64,000 bases of DNA from CAVQCJ01 sp963711005 (GCA_963711005.1 CAVQCJ010000002.1:806001-870000); one strand, 5' to 3'; counted from the first letter of the stretch, positions 26,701-35,456 are shown. The notes: a model not told the origin generated them from the sequence alone. A program made the numbers and translations.

Positions 26701-27623
26701 GGGGCGGCCCTGGTCGGCGGGTCGACGGGACCGGCCAGCGCGTCCAGCAGGGCCTCCGCCGCCTCCGGGCGCAGCCGGCGGTCGGCGAGCGCGCGGTCGG
26801 CCGTGGCCCTGGCCAGGGCGCGGTACGTGGCGAGGATCTCCGGCGAGACCGCGCCGACCGCACGGACGTGCTCGGCGACCGTCCCGGCGTCCCCGCGGGC
26901 GACCGGACCGGTGAGCGCGGCGTCGCCGGCGCGCAGCACGTTGTCGAGGCTGGCGGTGAGCAACGGACCGACCAGGCGGGCGGGATCGGACACCCCCGCC
27001 GCACGCAGCAGGTCCAGGGTCTGCGCCACCAGGGTGACGAGGTGGTTCGAGCCGTGCGCGAGCGCGGCGTGGTAGAGCGGTCGGGCGTCCTCGGGCACCC
27101 AGACCGGCTCGCCGCCCATCTCCAGGACCAGCGCCTCGGCGACCGGGCGCAGGCTCGGCGGTCGTTCGGGCGCCGTCACCCCGAACGCGCACCCGGCCAG
27201 CCGTCCCAGGTCCAGCGAGGTGCCGGTGAAGGTCATCGCCGGGTGCAGGGCCAGCGGCAGCGCGCCGGCGCGGGTGGCCGGGTCCAGGACGCCGGTGCCG
27301 TACCGGCCGGACGTGTGCACGAGCAGCTGGCCCGGCCGGACCGAGCCGGTGGCGACGAGGCCGGCGACCAGCGGTGGCAGCGCATCGTCGGGGACGGTGA
27401 GGAGCACCAGGTCGGCGGCGGCGAGCACGTCCTGGGGAGCGACGAGCCGGACCCCGGGCAGCATCGCCTCGGCCCGGGCGCGGGAGGCCTCCGACACCCC
27501 GGAGGCCGCGACCACATGGTGCCCGGCGGCGGCGAGCGCCGCGCCGAGGATCGCACCGACGCGCCCGGTCCCGAGGACGCCGACGGACAGCCGGGCCGGA
27601 GCGGCGGGTGCTGCGGAGCTCAT
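26697..27623 (-). CDS. Rossmann-fold DUF2520 protein
   Basis: 308 residues. N-terminal NAD(P)-binding LSVGVLGTGRVGAILGAALAAAGH (shown in part as VGVLGTGRVGAILG), then LVLLTVPDDALP, HTSGRYGTGVLDP, ALHPAMTFTG and a helical DUF2520 domain with ALAHGSNHLVTLVAQTLDLL. The fold matches 6-phosphogluconate/ketopantoate reductase relatives. Placement directly upstream of panC with a 4-nt overlap makes a pantoate-pathway role, such as ketopantoate reduction, plausible but unproven. It is divergent from the MidA-type methyltransferase gene. Confidence 0.8.
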   Translation of the reverse strand: MSSAAPAAPARLSVGVLGTGRVGAILGAALAAAGHHVVAASGVSEASRARAEAMLPGVRLVAPQDVLAAADLVLLTVPDDALPPLVAGLVATGSVRPGQLLVHTSGRYGTGVLDPATRAGALPLALHPAMTFTGTSLDLGRLAGCAFGVTAPERPPSLRPVAEALVLEMGGEPVWVPEDARPLYHAALAHGSNHLVTLVAQTLDLLRAAGVSDPARLVGPLLTASLDNVLRAGDAALTGPVARGDAGTVAEHVRAVGAVSPEILATYRALARATADRALADRRLRPEAAEALLDALAGPVDPPTRAAP

Positions 27624-27705
27624 GGCGTTCCAGTCCCAGGGGTCGGGTCGGCGGGTACCGGACGATTCGTGATCAGCCTAACGACCCCGCCGGTACCGTC
27701 GCAGC

Positions 27706-28773
27706 GTGCCGCCGACGCGTCCCGGGTCAGCACGCTTCCTGCCGTGGGGTGAGGCGACCAGGCAGGCGCTGTACGGGCACGGAGGTTTCTTCCACCGGCC
27801 GGAGGGTCCGGCCGGGCACTTCCGGACGTCGGTGCACGCGTCGCCGCTGTTCGCCGCGGCCGTGCTCGCGCTGCTGCGCTCGGTGGACGCGGTGCTGGGC
27901 CGGCCGGACGACGTGCGGCTCGTCGACGTGGGGGCCGGACGGGGCGAGCTGCTCACCGCGGTCGGCGACCTGCTGGACGCGGACGCGGCCGAGGACCGGA
28001 CCGGGCTGCGCGCGCGCCTGCGGCTGTCCGCAGTGGAGCTGGCCGAGGCGCCGCGCGACCTGCGGGCCGGCATCGCGTGGTCGACCGAGCTGCCCGAGGA
28101 CATCGTCGGGCTGGTGGTGGCGAACGAGTGGCTGGACGACGTACCCGTGGACGTGGTGGAGGTCGGGGCCGACGGACCGCACCGGGTCCTGGTCGAGCCG
28201 TCGACCGGGCAGGAGTCGCCCGGCGGTCCGGTCGGGATGCAGGACCACGCGTGGCTGACCCGCTGGTGGCCGCTGACCGGTGCCGACGACGGCGACCGGG
28301 CCGAGATCGGGCTCGACCGCGACCGGGCCTGGGCGGGTGCGGTCCGTGCTCTCGACAGCGGGGTCGCCGTCGCCATGGACTACGGGCACCTGCTCGCGGA
28401 CCGGGTCGCCGGGCGGTACGCCTCCGGGACGCTGACCGGTTATCGCGGCGGGCGGGCCGTTCCGGCCGTGCCGGACGGTACATGCGACGTCACCGCCCAC
28501 GTCGCGATGGACGCGTGCGCGCAGGCGGGGCGTGCCGCCGGCGCGACGCAGACGGTGCTGCTGCGCCAGCGCGAGGCGCTGCGCGCGCTGGGCGTGGACG
28601 TCGCGCTGCCATCGGTGGACGGCGCCAGGTCCGACCCGGCCGGCTATGCGCTCGCCCTGAGCCGGGCCTCGCAGGCGGCCGAGCTGCTGGACGCGGACGG
28701 GTTGGGCGGGTTCTGGTGGCTGGCCCAGTCCGTCGGCGTCGCCCTGCCGCCGCCCCTGACCCCCCGCGACTGA
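27706..28773 (+). CDS. MidA/NDUFAF7-type SAM-dependent methyltransferase
   Basis: 355 residues. FLPWGEATRQALYGHGGFF and FRTSVHASPLFAAAVLALL mark the N-terminal region, VRLVDVGAGRGELLTAV (about 83-99) is the SAM site, and VVANEWLDDVPVDVVEV is the conserved E-DD-P segment of the family. Human NDUFAF7 dimethylates an Arg of the complex I subunit NDUFS2, the homologue of NuoD. A nuoD gene lies 5.4 kb downstream on the same strand, which suggests an enzyme-substrate pair. The start GTG 27706 is divergent from the DUF2520 gene. Confidence 0.83.
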   Translation: MPPTRPGSARFLPWGEATRQALYGHGGFFHRPEGPAGHFRTSVHASPLFAAAVLALLRSVDAVLGRPDDVRLVDVGAGRGELLTAVGDLLDADAAEDRTGLRARLRLSAVELAEAPRDLRAGIAWSTELPEDIVGLVVANEWLDDVPVDVVEVGADGPHRVLVEPSTGQESPGGPVGMQDHAWLTRWWPLTGADDGDRAEIGLDRDRAWAGAVRALDSGVAVAMDYGHLLADRVAGRYASGTLTGYRGGRAVPAVPDGTCDVTAHVAMDACAQAGRAAGATQTVLLRQREALRALGVDVALPSVDGARSDPAGYALALSRASQAAELLDADGLGGFWWLAQSVGVALPPPLTPRD

Positions 28774-28807
28774 TCCGTCGGGAGGGGTGGAGGAGGGCAG
28801 GGAGGGG

Positions 28808-29260
28808 TCAGTCGGCGACGAGGTGCTCGAGGACGGGGAGGGCGTCGGCCAGAGTCTGCCGCTCGGCAACCGGCAGAGCGGCGATCCGCTCCACGAGCAC
28901 CGCGGCGCGGGCCGCCATGATCGCCCGGACCAGGTCCTGGCCGGCCGGGGTCGCGGCGACGAACGCCGACCGCCGGTCGGCCGGGTCCTCGTCGCGCCGG
29001 ACCAACCCGTCGCGCTCCAGGCCGGCGACGACGCGCGACAGCGCGGCGGGCGTCACTCCCTCGGTGTCCGCGAGCTCCCCCAGACGCATCGGTCCGCGGC
29101 GGTCCAGGGTCGCCAGCGCAGCGGCCGAGGCCGGGCCGAGCGCGCCCACGTACGAACGGCGCAGCATCCGCACCAGCCGACCGACCGCGCCGGCCAGCCG
29201 GGTGGCCGCCTCCTCGTCCACGGCCGTGGCCCGATGCTGCAACGACGCATGGGTTCTCAT
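28808..29260 (-). CDS. MarR family transcriptional regulator
   Basis: 150 residues with the MarR winged helix: MRLGELADTEGVTPAALSRVVAGLERDGLVRRDEDPADRRS, shown in part as GVTPAALSRVVAGLERDGLV, and the wing motif DPADRRSAFVAATPAGQ. ATG 29260 overlaps the exporter stop (ATGA), so regulator and exporter form one operon, the common arrangement for MarR-controlled multidrug exporters. It probably represses the operon through the dyad at 31055-31089. The ligand is unknown. Confidence 0.88.
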   Translation of the reverse strand: MRTHASLQHRATAVDEEAATRLAGAVGRLVRMLRRSYVGALGPASAAALATLDRRGPMRLGELADTEGVTPAALSRVVAGLERDGLVRRDEDPADRRSAFVAATPAGQDLVRAIMAARAAVLVERIAALPVAERQTLADALPVLEHLVAD

Positions 29261-31014
29261 GCGACGACCTCCTCGGTTGCATCCATTGCTGCGACGGCGT
29301 CCGGCTCCTCGCCGAGGCGTTCGCCGGCGTCCTCGTGCGAACGGGCCCGGCCGCCGCTCGAGTCGAACAGCGACGCCAGCGCGGCGACCAGCATCATCAG
29401 CGCGGCGGCACTGAACACGACGACGAGCCCGGCGTGGAACGGCTCGGAGATCAGGTGCGGGAAGAACTGCTGACCGGTGAGCGTGGCGACGTTCGACGCG
29501 GGCAGCGTGTCCAGGGCGCCGGTCGGTCCGAGCAGCGACGCGATCGGGTTCACGCCGAGGAACGCCGCGAACAGACTGCCGACCGGCGGCAGCGAGCCGA
29601 CGTGCGCAGCGGTAGCCGGGTCGACGCCCTGCGCCTGCAGGCCCTGCGTCAGCGACGTCGGCAGCGCCGACGCGAGCCCGGCGATCATCAGCGAGAAGAA
29701 GAGGCCGATCGACAGCGCCGAGCCGGCGTTGAAGAACGTGCCGCGCATCCCGGACGCAGCGCCGCGCTGGCGGGCCGGCACGCTGTTCATGATGGTGGCC
29801 GAGTTCGGCGCCGAGAACAGCCCCGACCCGACCCCGCTGAGCAGCACGAGCAAGGCGAAGACCGGATACGGGAAGTCCACCGGCAGCAGCATCAGCGCCA
29901 CGAACGTCGCAGCCACCAGCAGCGCCCCGCCGACCGCGAACGGCCGCGCGCCGAACCGGTCGGACAGGTGACCGGAGGCCGGGCCCGGCGGCCAGGAAGC
30001 CGACCGTCAGCGGCAGCATGTAGATGCCGGCCCACAGCGGCGTGCTCTCGAACGAGTACCCGTGCAGCGGCAGCCAGATCCCCTGCAGCCAGATGATGAG
30101 CATGAACTGCATGCCGCCGCGGCCCATCGCCGCGAGCAGCCCGGCGAGGTTGCCGGCCGAGAACGCGCGGATCCGGAACAGCCCCATCTCGAACATCGGG
30201 TCGGCGACCCTGGTCTCGATCACGCAGAACAGCGACCAGCAGCACGACGCCGCCGACCAGCCCGGCGAGCACCCACGGGTTGGTCCAGCCCATCACGTGA
30301 CCGCCGTACGGCTCGATGCCGTACGTGATCGCGGCCAGCAGCACCCCCAGCCCGACGGCGAAGGTGATGTTGCCCCACCAGTCCAGCCTCGCGTCGTGCC
30401 GCTCGCCGACCTCGCGCAGCGACCGGTACGACCAGACGCTGCCGACCAGCGCGATCGGGACGCTGACCCAGAACACCGCGCGCCAGTCCCACTCCGACAG
30501 CACCCCGCCCAGCACCAGGCCGATGAACGACCCGGCGATGGCCGCGACCTGGTTGACGCCGAGGGCCAGGCCGCGCTGGTCGGCCGGGAACGCGTCGGTG
30601 AGGATCGCGGCCGAGTTCGCGAACAGCATCGCGGCGCCGATCCCCTGCACCACCCGCCAGGCGATCAGCCACAGCGCCCCGGCCGAGCCGTGCAGCGGGT
30701 CGACCGACAGCGCGATCGACGCCACCGCGAAGACCACGAAGCCGAGGTTGTAGATCCGCACCCGTCCGTAGATGTCGCCCGAGCCGGCCGAACGTGACCA
30801 CGAAGACGGCGGTGACGAGCAGGAAGCCCATCAGCATCCACAGCAGGTAGCTGCCGTTGCCGGGTGCCAGCGGGTCGAGCCCGATGCCGCGGAAGATCGC
30901 CGGCAGCGAGATCAGCACGATCGAGGCGTTCACCGTGGCCAGGAACATGCCGACGGTCGTGTTGGACAGCGCTACCCACTTGTAGTGGGGGTGCTCGGTG
31001 TCGAAGCGGTTCAT
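29257..31014 (-). CDS. MFS exporter, DHA2 (14-helix) drug:H+ antiporter family (three apparent frameshifts)
   Basis: About 585 residues after correction. The N-terminus VALSNTTVGMFLATVNASIVLISLP is the DHA2 hallmark (shown in part as TVGMFLATVNASIVLISLP). Motif A-like FGRLGDIYGRVRIYNLG is restored by removing an extra base near 30778-30780. Motif C-like GSFIGLVLGGVLSEWDWRAVFW follows; two more extra bases occur near 30235 and 29983, the latter restoring GHLSDRFGARPFAVGG. Many hydrophobic helices follow. ATG 31014 has GAGGAA about 10 nt upstream. The hydrophilic C-tail ends overlapping marR. Confidence 0.87.
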
Positions 31015-31054
31015 GCGCGCGCGGATTCCTCGGGCGGTGAGCGACGACCAGGTT

Positions 31055-31089
31055 GGTTACCACATGTGAACTATTCTCACAGGCTAACC
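31055..31089. promoter_or_regulatory. dyad operator candidate upstream of exporter-marR operon
   Basis: On the minus strand: GGTTAGCCTGTGA, 7 nt, then TCACATGTGGTAACC. The inner TGTGA-N7-TCACA is perfect and the outer GGTTA/TAACC is perfect, with 2 extra bases in one arm. It lies 41-75 nt upstream of the exporter ATG in an AT-richer patch, where a MarR-type operator would be expected. Confidence 0.5.
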
Positions 31090-31093
31090 ATTC

Positions 31094-32299
31094 CTAGCCG
31101 CCCAGGGCGACCGGGAGGGTCTCGTAGCCGCGCAGGACGAACGTGGGCCGCAGCCGGGCCGGCCCGGCCGGGGCCAGCGCCGGGTACCGCTCCAGCAGCA
31201 GCGGCAGCGACGCCTGCAGCTCCACCCGGGCCAGCGGCGCCCCGAGGCAGAAGTGGATCCCGGCGCCGAAACCCAGGTGCGGGTTCGGGTCGCGGCCCAC
31301 GTCCATGACCGTGGCGTCCGCGAACACCTCGGGGTCGCGGTTGGCCGACCCCAGCAGCGCGGCGATCTTCTCCCCGGCCCGCAGCCGGACCCCGGCCACC
31401 TCGATGTCGGCCTTGGCGGTCCGCTCGAACAGCTGGAGCGGCGCGTCGTAGCGGAGCATCTCCTCGACCGCGGTCGGGGCCAGGCCCCACGGGTCGGCGA
31501 CCACGCGCTCCAGCTGCGCGGGGTTGCGGAACAGCGCGGCCAGGCCGTTCCCGAAGCCGTTGACGCTGGCCTCGTGCCCGGCGTTCAGCAGCAGCACGCA
31601 GGTAGCGACAAGCTCGCGCTCGGACAGGCGCTCCCCGCCGTCCTCGACCGACGCCAGGTGGCTGACCAGGTCCTCGCCCGGTCGCGCCCGCCGGTCGGCC
31701 GCCAGCTCCGCGACGTAGGCGGAGAACTCGGCCGCCGCGGTCCGGGCCTGCTGCTCCTGCGCAGGGGTCCGGTCGTACTCGTACATCTTCACGATGTGCT
31801 GCGACCACGGCCGCAGCAGCGGCCGGTCGGCCTCCGGGACCCCCAGCAGCTCGGCGATCACCATCACCGGCAGCGGCTCGGCGTAGTCCGCGATCAGGTC
31901 GACGGTCCCGCTGCCGCCGCTGCGGGCGACGGCTTCGTCGAGCAGCCCGCCGGCCAGCTCCCGCACCCGTGGGCGCAGCCGCTCGACGTGCCCCCGGGCG
32001 AACGCCTTGGCGACCAGCGACCGCAGCCGGGTGTGCTTGGGCGGCTCGCTGTCCAGGATCGAGTCGGCGTGCAGCCAGTTGAACGTCTCCCAGGCGTCGA
32101 CCGGTTCGCGCTCGGTGAAGATCCGGCCCAGGCGCCGCGCCCGCAGCACGGCGTCGGCGTCGGCGTGCCGGGCGGCCAGGAACAGCCCCAGCCCCTCGTG
32201 CCGGACCGCACACCCGACCGCGCGGAGCCGGTCGAAGGCCGGGTAGGGGTCGGCCACGAAGGCCGGGTCGCTCAGGTCCAGGACGTCGTCGGCGAGCAC
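31094..32299 (-). CDS. cytochrome P450
   Basis: 401 residues, a soluble bacterial class I P450. PPKHTRLRSLVAKAF (C-helix), I-helix LLLNAGHEASVNGFG (about 236-250), K-helix EEMLR (279-283) and the heme-ligand loop FGAGIHFCLGAPLARVE with Cys351. In the I-helix the usual acid-Thr pair is E243-A244, so the proton-relay Thr is missing, followed by S245. It is similar in layout to CYP107-like hydroxylases. No ferredoxin or reductase gene is adjacent; electrons must come from elsewhere. It is upstream of, and on the same strand as, the exporter-marR operon. Substrate unknown. Confidence 0.92.
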   Translation of the reverse strand: MLADDVLDLSDPAFVADPYPAFDRLRAVGCAVRHEGLGLFLAARHADADAVLRARRLGRIFTEREPVDAWETFNWLHADSILDSEPPKHTRLRSLVAKAFARGHVERLRPRVRELAGGLLDEAVARSGGSGTVDLIADYAEPLPVMVIAELLGVPEADRPLLRPWSQHIVKMYEYDRTPAQEQQARTAAAEFSAYVAELAADRRARPGEDLVSHLASVEDGGERLSERELVATCVLLLNAGHEASVNGFGNGLAALFRNPAQLERVVADPWGLAPTAVEEMLRYDAPLQLFERTAKADIEVAGVRLRAGEKIAALLGSANRDPEVFADATVMDVGRDPNPHLGFGAGIHFCLGAPLARVELQASLPLLLERYPALAPAGPARLRPTFVLRGYETLPVALGG

Positions 32300-32353
32300 G
32301 TCGGCAGGCTAGCCCTGGGCAGATTTCACCAGGCAGGATGCCAAAGTCACACA

Positions 32354-32378
32354 TTCGAACCTTTGAATCCGCTATACA
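32354..32378 (+). promoter_or_regulatory. possible promoter of APC permease gene
   Basis: An AT-rich patch unusual for this genome holds TATACA (32373-32378), a good -10 hexamer, about 66 nt before the permease GTG. Directly before it, TTCGAACCTTTGAA (32354-32367) is an imperfect inverted repeat, a possible operator. No clear -35 was found. Confidence 0.35.
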
Positions 32379-32444
32379 GCCGTTCAGGGATGACGGGACC
32401 GCCGTCCTCCCCCGTGCGCTCGGGGTCCCGAGGGAGGGACAGAC

Positions 32445-34082
32445 GTGGTCGACATCAGTAGCCTCAACGAGGACGAACGCCGCTTGGCCGAGCTCGGCTA
32501 CAAGCAGGAGCTCAACCGCAGCTGGAGCGGCTTCCACAACTTCGCGATCTCGTTCTCGATCATCTCGATCCTGGCTGGATGCTTCACCTCGTTCGGCCTC
32601 GCCTGGAACGCCGGCGGCCCGATGGCGATCTCCTGGGGCTGGCCGATCATCGCTCTGCTGATCCTGCTGGTCGGCGTCTCGATGTCCGAGCTCGTCTCGG
32701 CATACCCGACGTCGGCCGGGATCTACTGGTGGGCGTCAAAGCTGGGCGGACCGGCCGCCGGCTTCTACACCGGATGGCTCAACCTGATCGGCCTGCTGGG
32801 CATCCTGGCGTCGGTGGCCTACGCCTCGGCCTCGTTCCTGAACATCACGATCGGGTTGTTCAGCCCGAGCTACGCCACCGGGTTCCTGAACGGCAACACC
32901 CTGTACCAGCAGTTCTTCTGGTTCATCATCGTGGTCATCGCGGTCACCGTGGTGAACCTGTTCAAGACCTCGATCCTCGGCCTCATCAACACCCTGTCGG
33001 TGTGGTGGCACGTCATCGGCGCGAGCGCCGTGGTCCTCATCCTCATCTTCGGCGTGAAGCACCACGCGAGCGTGTCGTTCGTGTTCACCCAACGGCTCAA
33101 CTACACCGGGTTCTTCAACGGTGAGACGACGGGCCTCGGCTTCTGGATGTTCGTCCTCCCACTGTCGTTCATCCTGACCCAGTACACGATCACCGGATAC
33201 GACGCGTCGGCGCACCTGTCCGAGGAGACGCGCGGGGCGGCCGACGGCGCGGCCAAGGGCATCTGGCGGTCGATCCTGTACTCGGCGATCGGAGGCTGGA
33301 TCCTGCTGCTCGCCTTCCTGTTCGCGGTGCAGAGCCCGGATGCGGTCAACAAGGCCGCAGTCGACGGCTTCGCCGTCACGGGCATCTTCGCGACGGCACT
33401 GTCCGCCGGGCTGTTCAAGATCGTCATGCTGATCTCGACCATCGGCCAGCTGTACTGCACGACGTCGTGCCTGACCTCCTGCTCGCGGATGATGTTCGCG
33501 TTCAGCCGTGACGGCGCGGTGCCCGGCGGTCGGCTCTGGTCCCGGGTCAACAGCCAGCGGGTGCCGGTCAACGCGGTCGTCGTGTCGTCGATCATCGCGG
33601 TCATCATCACTCTGCCGGCGCTGAAGTCGTTCGGCGGGTTCCCGATCGCGTTCTTCGCCGTCGTGACGATCGGCGTCATCGGCCTGTACGTCGCGTTCGC
33701 GATCCCGATCTTCCTGCGCTGGCGAGCGGGCGACTCGTGGCAAGCGGGGAACTGGACGCTCGGTAAGCACTACAAGTGGATCGCTCCGATCGCGGTGATC
33801 GAGATCGCCATCACCTCGTTCATCGCGCTGCTGCCGACGTTGGAGCAGGGCGTGCCATGGGCGCCCGACTTCACCTGGAGCGCGGTGAACTACACGCCCA
33901 TCGTCGTCGGTGCCGTCTTGCTGGTGATCACGATCTGGTGGTTCGCCTCGGCCAGGCACTGGTTCAAGGGACCGAAGACGACCATCGACCTGCCCGAGGG
34001 CGTTTCGGCCGCCGACGAGCTGGCGGCCGAGGCGCACGGGCAGGACCTGCACCGCCATGGCGGAGGCACGCCGCCGGCCTGA
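32445..34082 (+). CDS. APC superfamily amino acid/amine permease
   Basis: 545 residues, about 12 transmembrane helices, in the cytoplasmic membrane. The N-terminus LGYKQELNRSWSGFHNFAISFSIISILAG is typical of the ACT/choline-GABA permease group (shown in part as NRSWSGFHNFAISFSIIS). GGPMAISWGW, PTSAGIYWWASKLGG and YTITGYDASAHLSEETRGA are the family's conserved helix 1, 2 and 6-7 segments. GTG 32445 is preceded by AGGGAGG. The hydrophilic C-tail is His/Gly rich. It is likely monocistronic, ending before a strong hairpin. The substrate (GABA, polyamine or another amine) is not resolved. Confidence 0.9.
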   Translation: MVDISSLNEDERRLAELGYKQELNRSWSGFHNFAISFSIISILAGCFTSFGLAWNAGGPMAISWGWPIIALLILLVGVSMSELVSAYPTSAGIYWWASKLGGPAAGFYTGWLNLIGLLGILASVAYASASFLNITIGLFSPSYATGFLNGNTLYQQFFWFIIVVIAVTVVNLFKTSILGLINTLSVWWHVIGASAVVLILIFGVKHHASVSFVFTQRLNYTGFFNGETTGLGFWMFVLPLSFILTQYTITGYDASAHLSEETRGAADGAAKGIWRSILYSAIGGWILLLAFLFAVQSPDAVNKAAVDGFAVTGIFATALSAGLFKIVMLISTIGQLYCTTSCLTSCSRMMFAFSRDGAVPGGRLWSRVNSQRVPVNAVVVSSIIAVIITLPALKSFGGFPIAFFAVVTIGVIGLYVAFAIPIFLRWRAGDSWQAGNWTLGKHYKWIAPIAVIEIAITSFIALLPTLEQGVPWAPDFTWSAVNYTPIVVGAVLLVITIWWFASARHWFKGPKTTIDLPEGVSAADELAAEAHGQDLHRHGGGTPPA

Positions 34083-34100
34083 GCACGCCGTACGGCTGAC

Positions 34101-34134
34101 GGAAGGGTGGGAGCCCTCGGGTTCCCACCCTTCC
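34101..34134 (+). terminator. strong hairpin after APC permease
   Basis: Perfect 12-bp arms GGAAGGGTGGGA (34101-34112) and TCCCACCCTTCC (34123-34134) with a 10-nt GC-rich loop, starting 19 nt after the permease stop. No U-tract follows, as is common for actinobacterial terminators. Confidence 0.7.
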
Positions 34135-34182
34135 GCACGTCTGCTGCGCGTACAGGACCGGACCCGTGCCAGGATCGGCGCC

Positions 34183-35361
34183 GTGGACGCCGCGGAGATC
34201 GATCGCGCCGGAGGGTCGAACGAGGTCACCGTCTCGACCGGCGACCTGGCGACGTCGGACATGGTGCTCAACATCGGTCCGCAGCACCCGGCCACGCACG
34301 GCGTGCTGCGGCTGCGGCTGCGGCTCGACGGCGAGCGCATCGTGCACGTCGAGCCGGTGATCGGCTACATGCACCGGGGCGCCGAGAAGCTCTTCGAGGT
34401 GCGCGACTACCGGCAGATCATCGTGCTCGCCAACCGGCACGACTGGCTGTCGGCCTTCTCCAACGAGCTGGGCGTCGTCCTCGCCGTCGAGCGCATGCTC
34501 GGCATGGAGGTGCCGGTCCGGGCGATATGGGCGCGCACGCTGCTGGCCGAGCTCAACCGCGTGCTGAACCACCTGATGTTCCTCGGCTCGTACCCGCTCG
34601 AGGTCGGCGCGATCACGCCGGTGTTCTACGCGTTCCGCGAGCGGGAGGCGTTGCAGGCGCTGATGGAGGAGGTGTCCGGCGGGCGGATGCACTACATGTT
34701 CAACCGCGTCGGCGGGCTGAAGGAGGACCTTCCGGCCGGCTGGACCATCCGGGCGCGCGCGACGGTGGCGGACGTCCGCCGGCGGTTCCCCACGCTGCGC
34801 AACCTCGTGCTGGGCAACGAGATCTTCGCCGCCAGGACGCAGGGCGTCGGCGTGCTCGGCCGGGAGCGGATCCTGCAGTACGGCGTGTCCGGTCCGATCG
34901 CGCGCGCCGCGGGACTGCCGGGCGACCTGCGGCTGGACGAGCCGTACCTCGCGTACGGCGAGCTCGCCGAGGCCGGGGTGCTGCGCGCCGTGACCCGCAC
35001 CGCGGGCGACTGCTACGCGCGCTTCGAGGTGCTGGCCGAGCAGGTCGGCGTGTCGCTGGACGTCGCCGACGCTTGCCTGGACCGGCTGGCCGCGCTTCCG
35101 GCCGGACCGATCAACGTACGGCTGCCGAAGGTGGTCAAGGCGCCCGAGGGTGCGACGTACGCGTGGACCGAGAACCCGCTCGGCATCAACGGCTACTACC
35201 TGGTCTCCCGCGGAGAGAAGACGCCGTGGCGGCTCAAGCTGCGGTCGGCGTCGTTCAACAACGTGCAGGTGCTCCCCGAGCTGCTCCAAGGCGCGCTGCT
35301 CGCCGACATGGTGGCCGTGCTCGGCTCGATGTTCTTCGTCGTCGGAGACGTCGACAAGTGA
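34183..35361 (+). CDS. nuoD: orphan NADH-quinone oxidoreductase subunit D (NuoD2 type)
   Basis: 392 residues from GTG 34183. Homologue of the 49-kDa/NDUFS2 subunit that helps form the quinone cavity next to cluster N2. Conserved VLNIGPQHPATHGVLRLRL (28-46), VIGYMHRGAEKLFEVRDY (59-76), RHDWLSAFSNELGVVLAVE, LNRVLNHLMFLGSYPLEVGA and the C-terminal SFNNVQVLPELLQGALLADMVAVLGS (shown in part as FNNVQVLPELLQGALLAD). No other nuo gene is present, so it is either a spare subunit or part of a separate complex. Such isolated nuoD copies are known in actinobacteria. Its 3' end is duplicated as a 60-bp tandem repeat. Confidence 0.9.
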   Translation: MDAAEIDRAGGSNEVTVSTGDLATSDMVLNIGPQHPATHGVLRLRLRLDGERIVHVEPVIGYMHRGAEKLFEVRDYRQIIVLANRHDWLSAFSNELGVVLAVERMLGMEVPVRAIWARTLLAELNRVLNHLMFLGSYPLEVGAITPVFYAFREREALQALMEEVSGGRMHYMFNRVGGLKEDLPAGWTIRARATVADVRRRFPTLRNLVLGNEIFAARTQGVGVLGRERILQYGVSGPIARAAGLPGDLRLDEPYLAYGELAEAGVLRAVTRTAGDCYARFEVLAEQVGVSLDVADACLDRLAALPAGPINVRLPKVVKAPEGATYAWTENPLGINGYYLVSRGEKTPWRLKLRSASFNNVQVLPELLQGALLADMVAVLGSMFFVVGDVDK

Positions 35362-35449
35362 GCGAACGCGAACGCGGAGACGGATCCGACCATGGACGTC
35401 GTCGGAGACGTCGACAAGTGAGCGAACGCGAACGCGGAGACGGATCCGA
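35337..35449. repeat. tandem duplication (period 60 bp) of the nuoD 3' end
   Basis: 35337-35389 and 35397-35449 are identical over 53 bp, with a 7-nt non-identical spacer. The unit includes the codons for VVGDVDK and the TGA stop of nuoD, and continues 30 nt past it. The period of 60 keeps the same reading frame. Confidence 0.95.
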
Positions 35450-35456
35450 TGAAGGG

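Noticed and set aside
28774..28807. Tandem repeat at the marR 3' end
   Set aside because: The stretch is GGAGGGG-rich and loosely repetitive, but it has no constant period and does not include duplicated codons like the three accepted cases.
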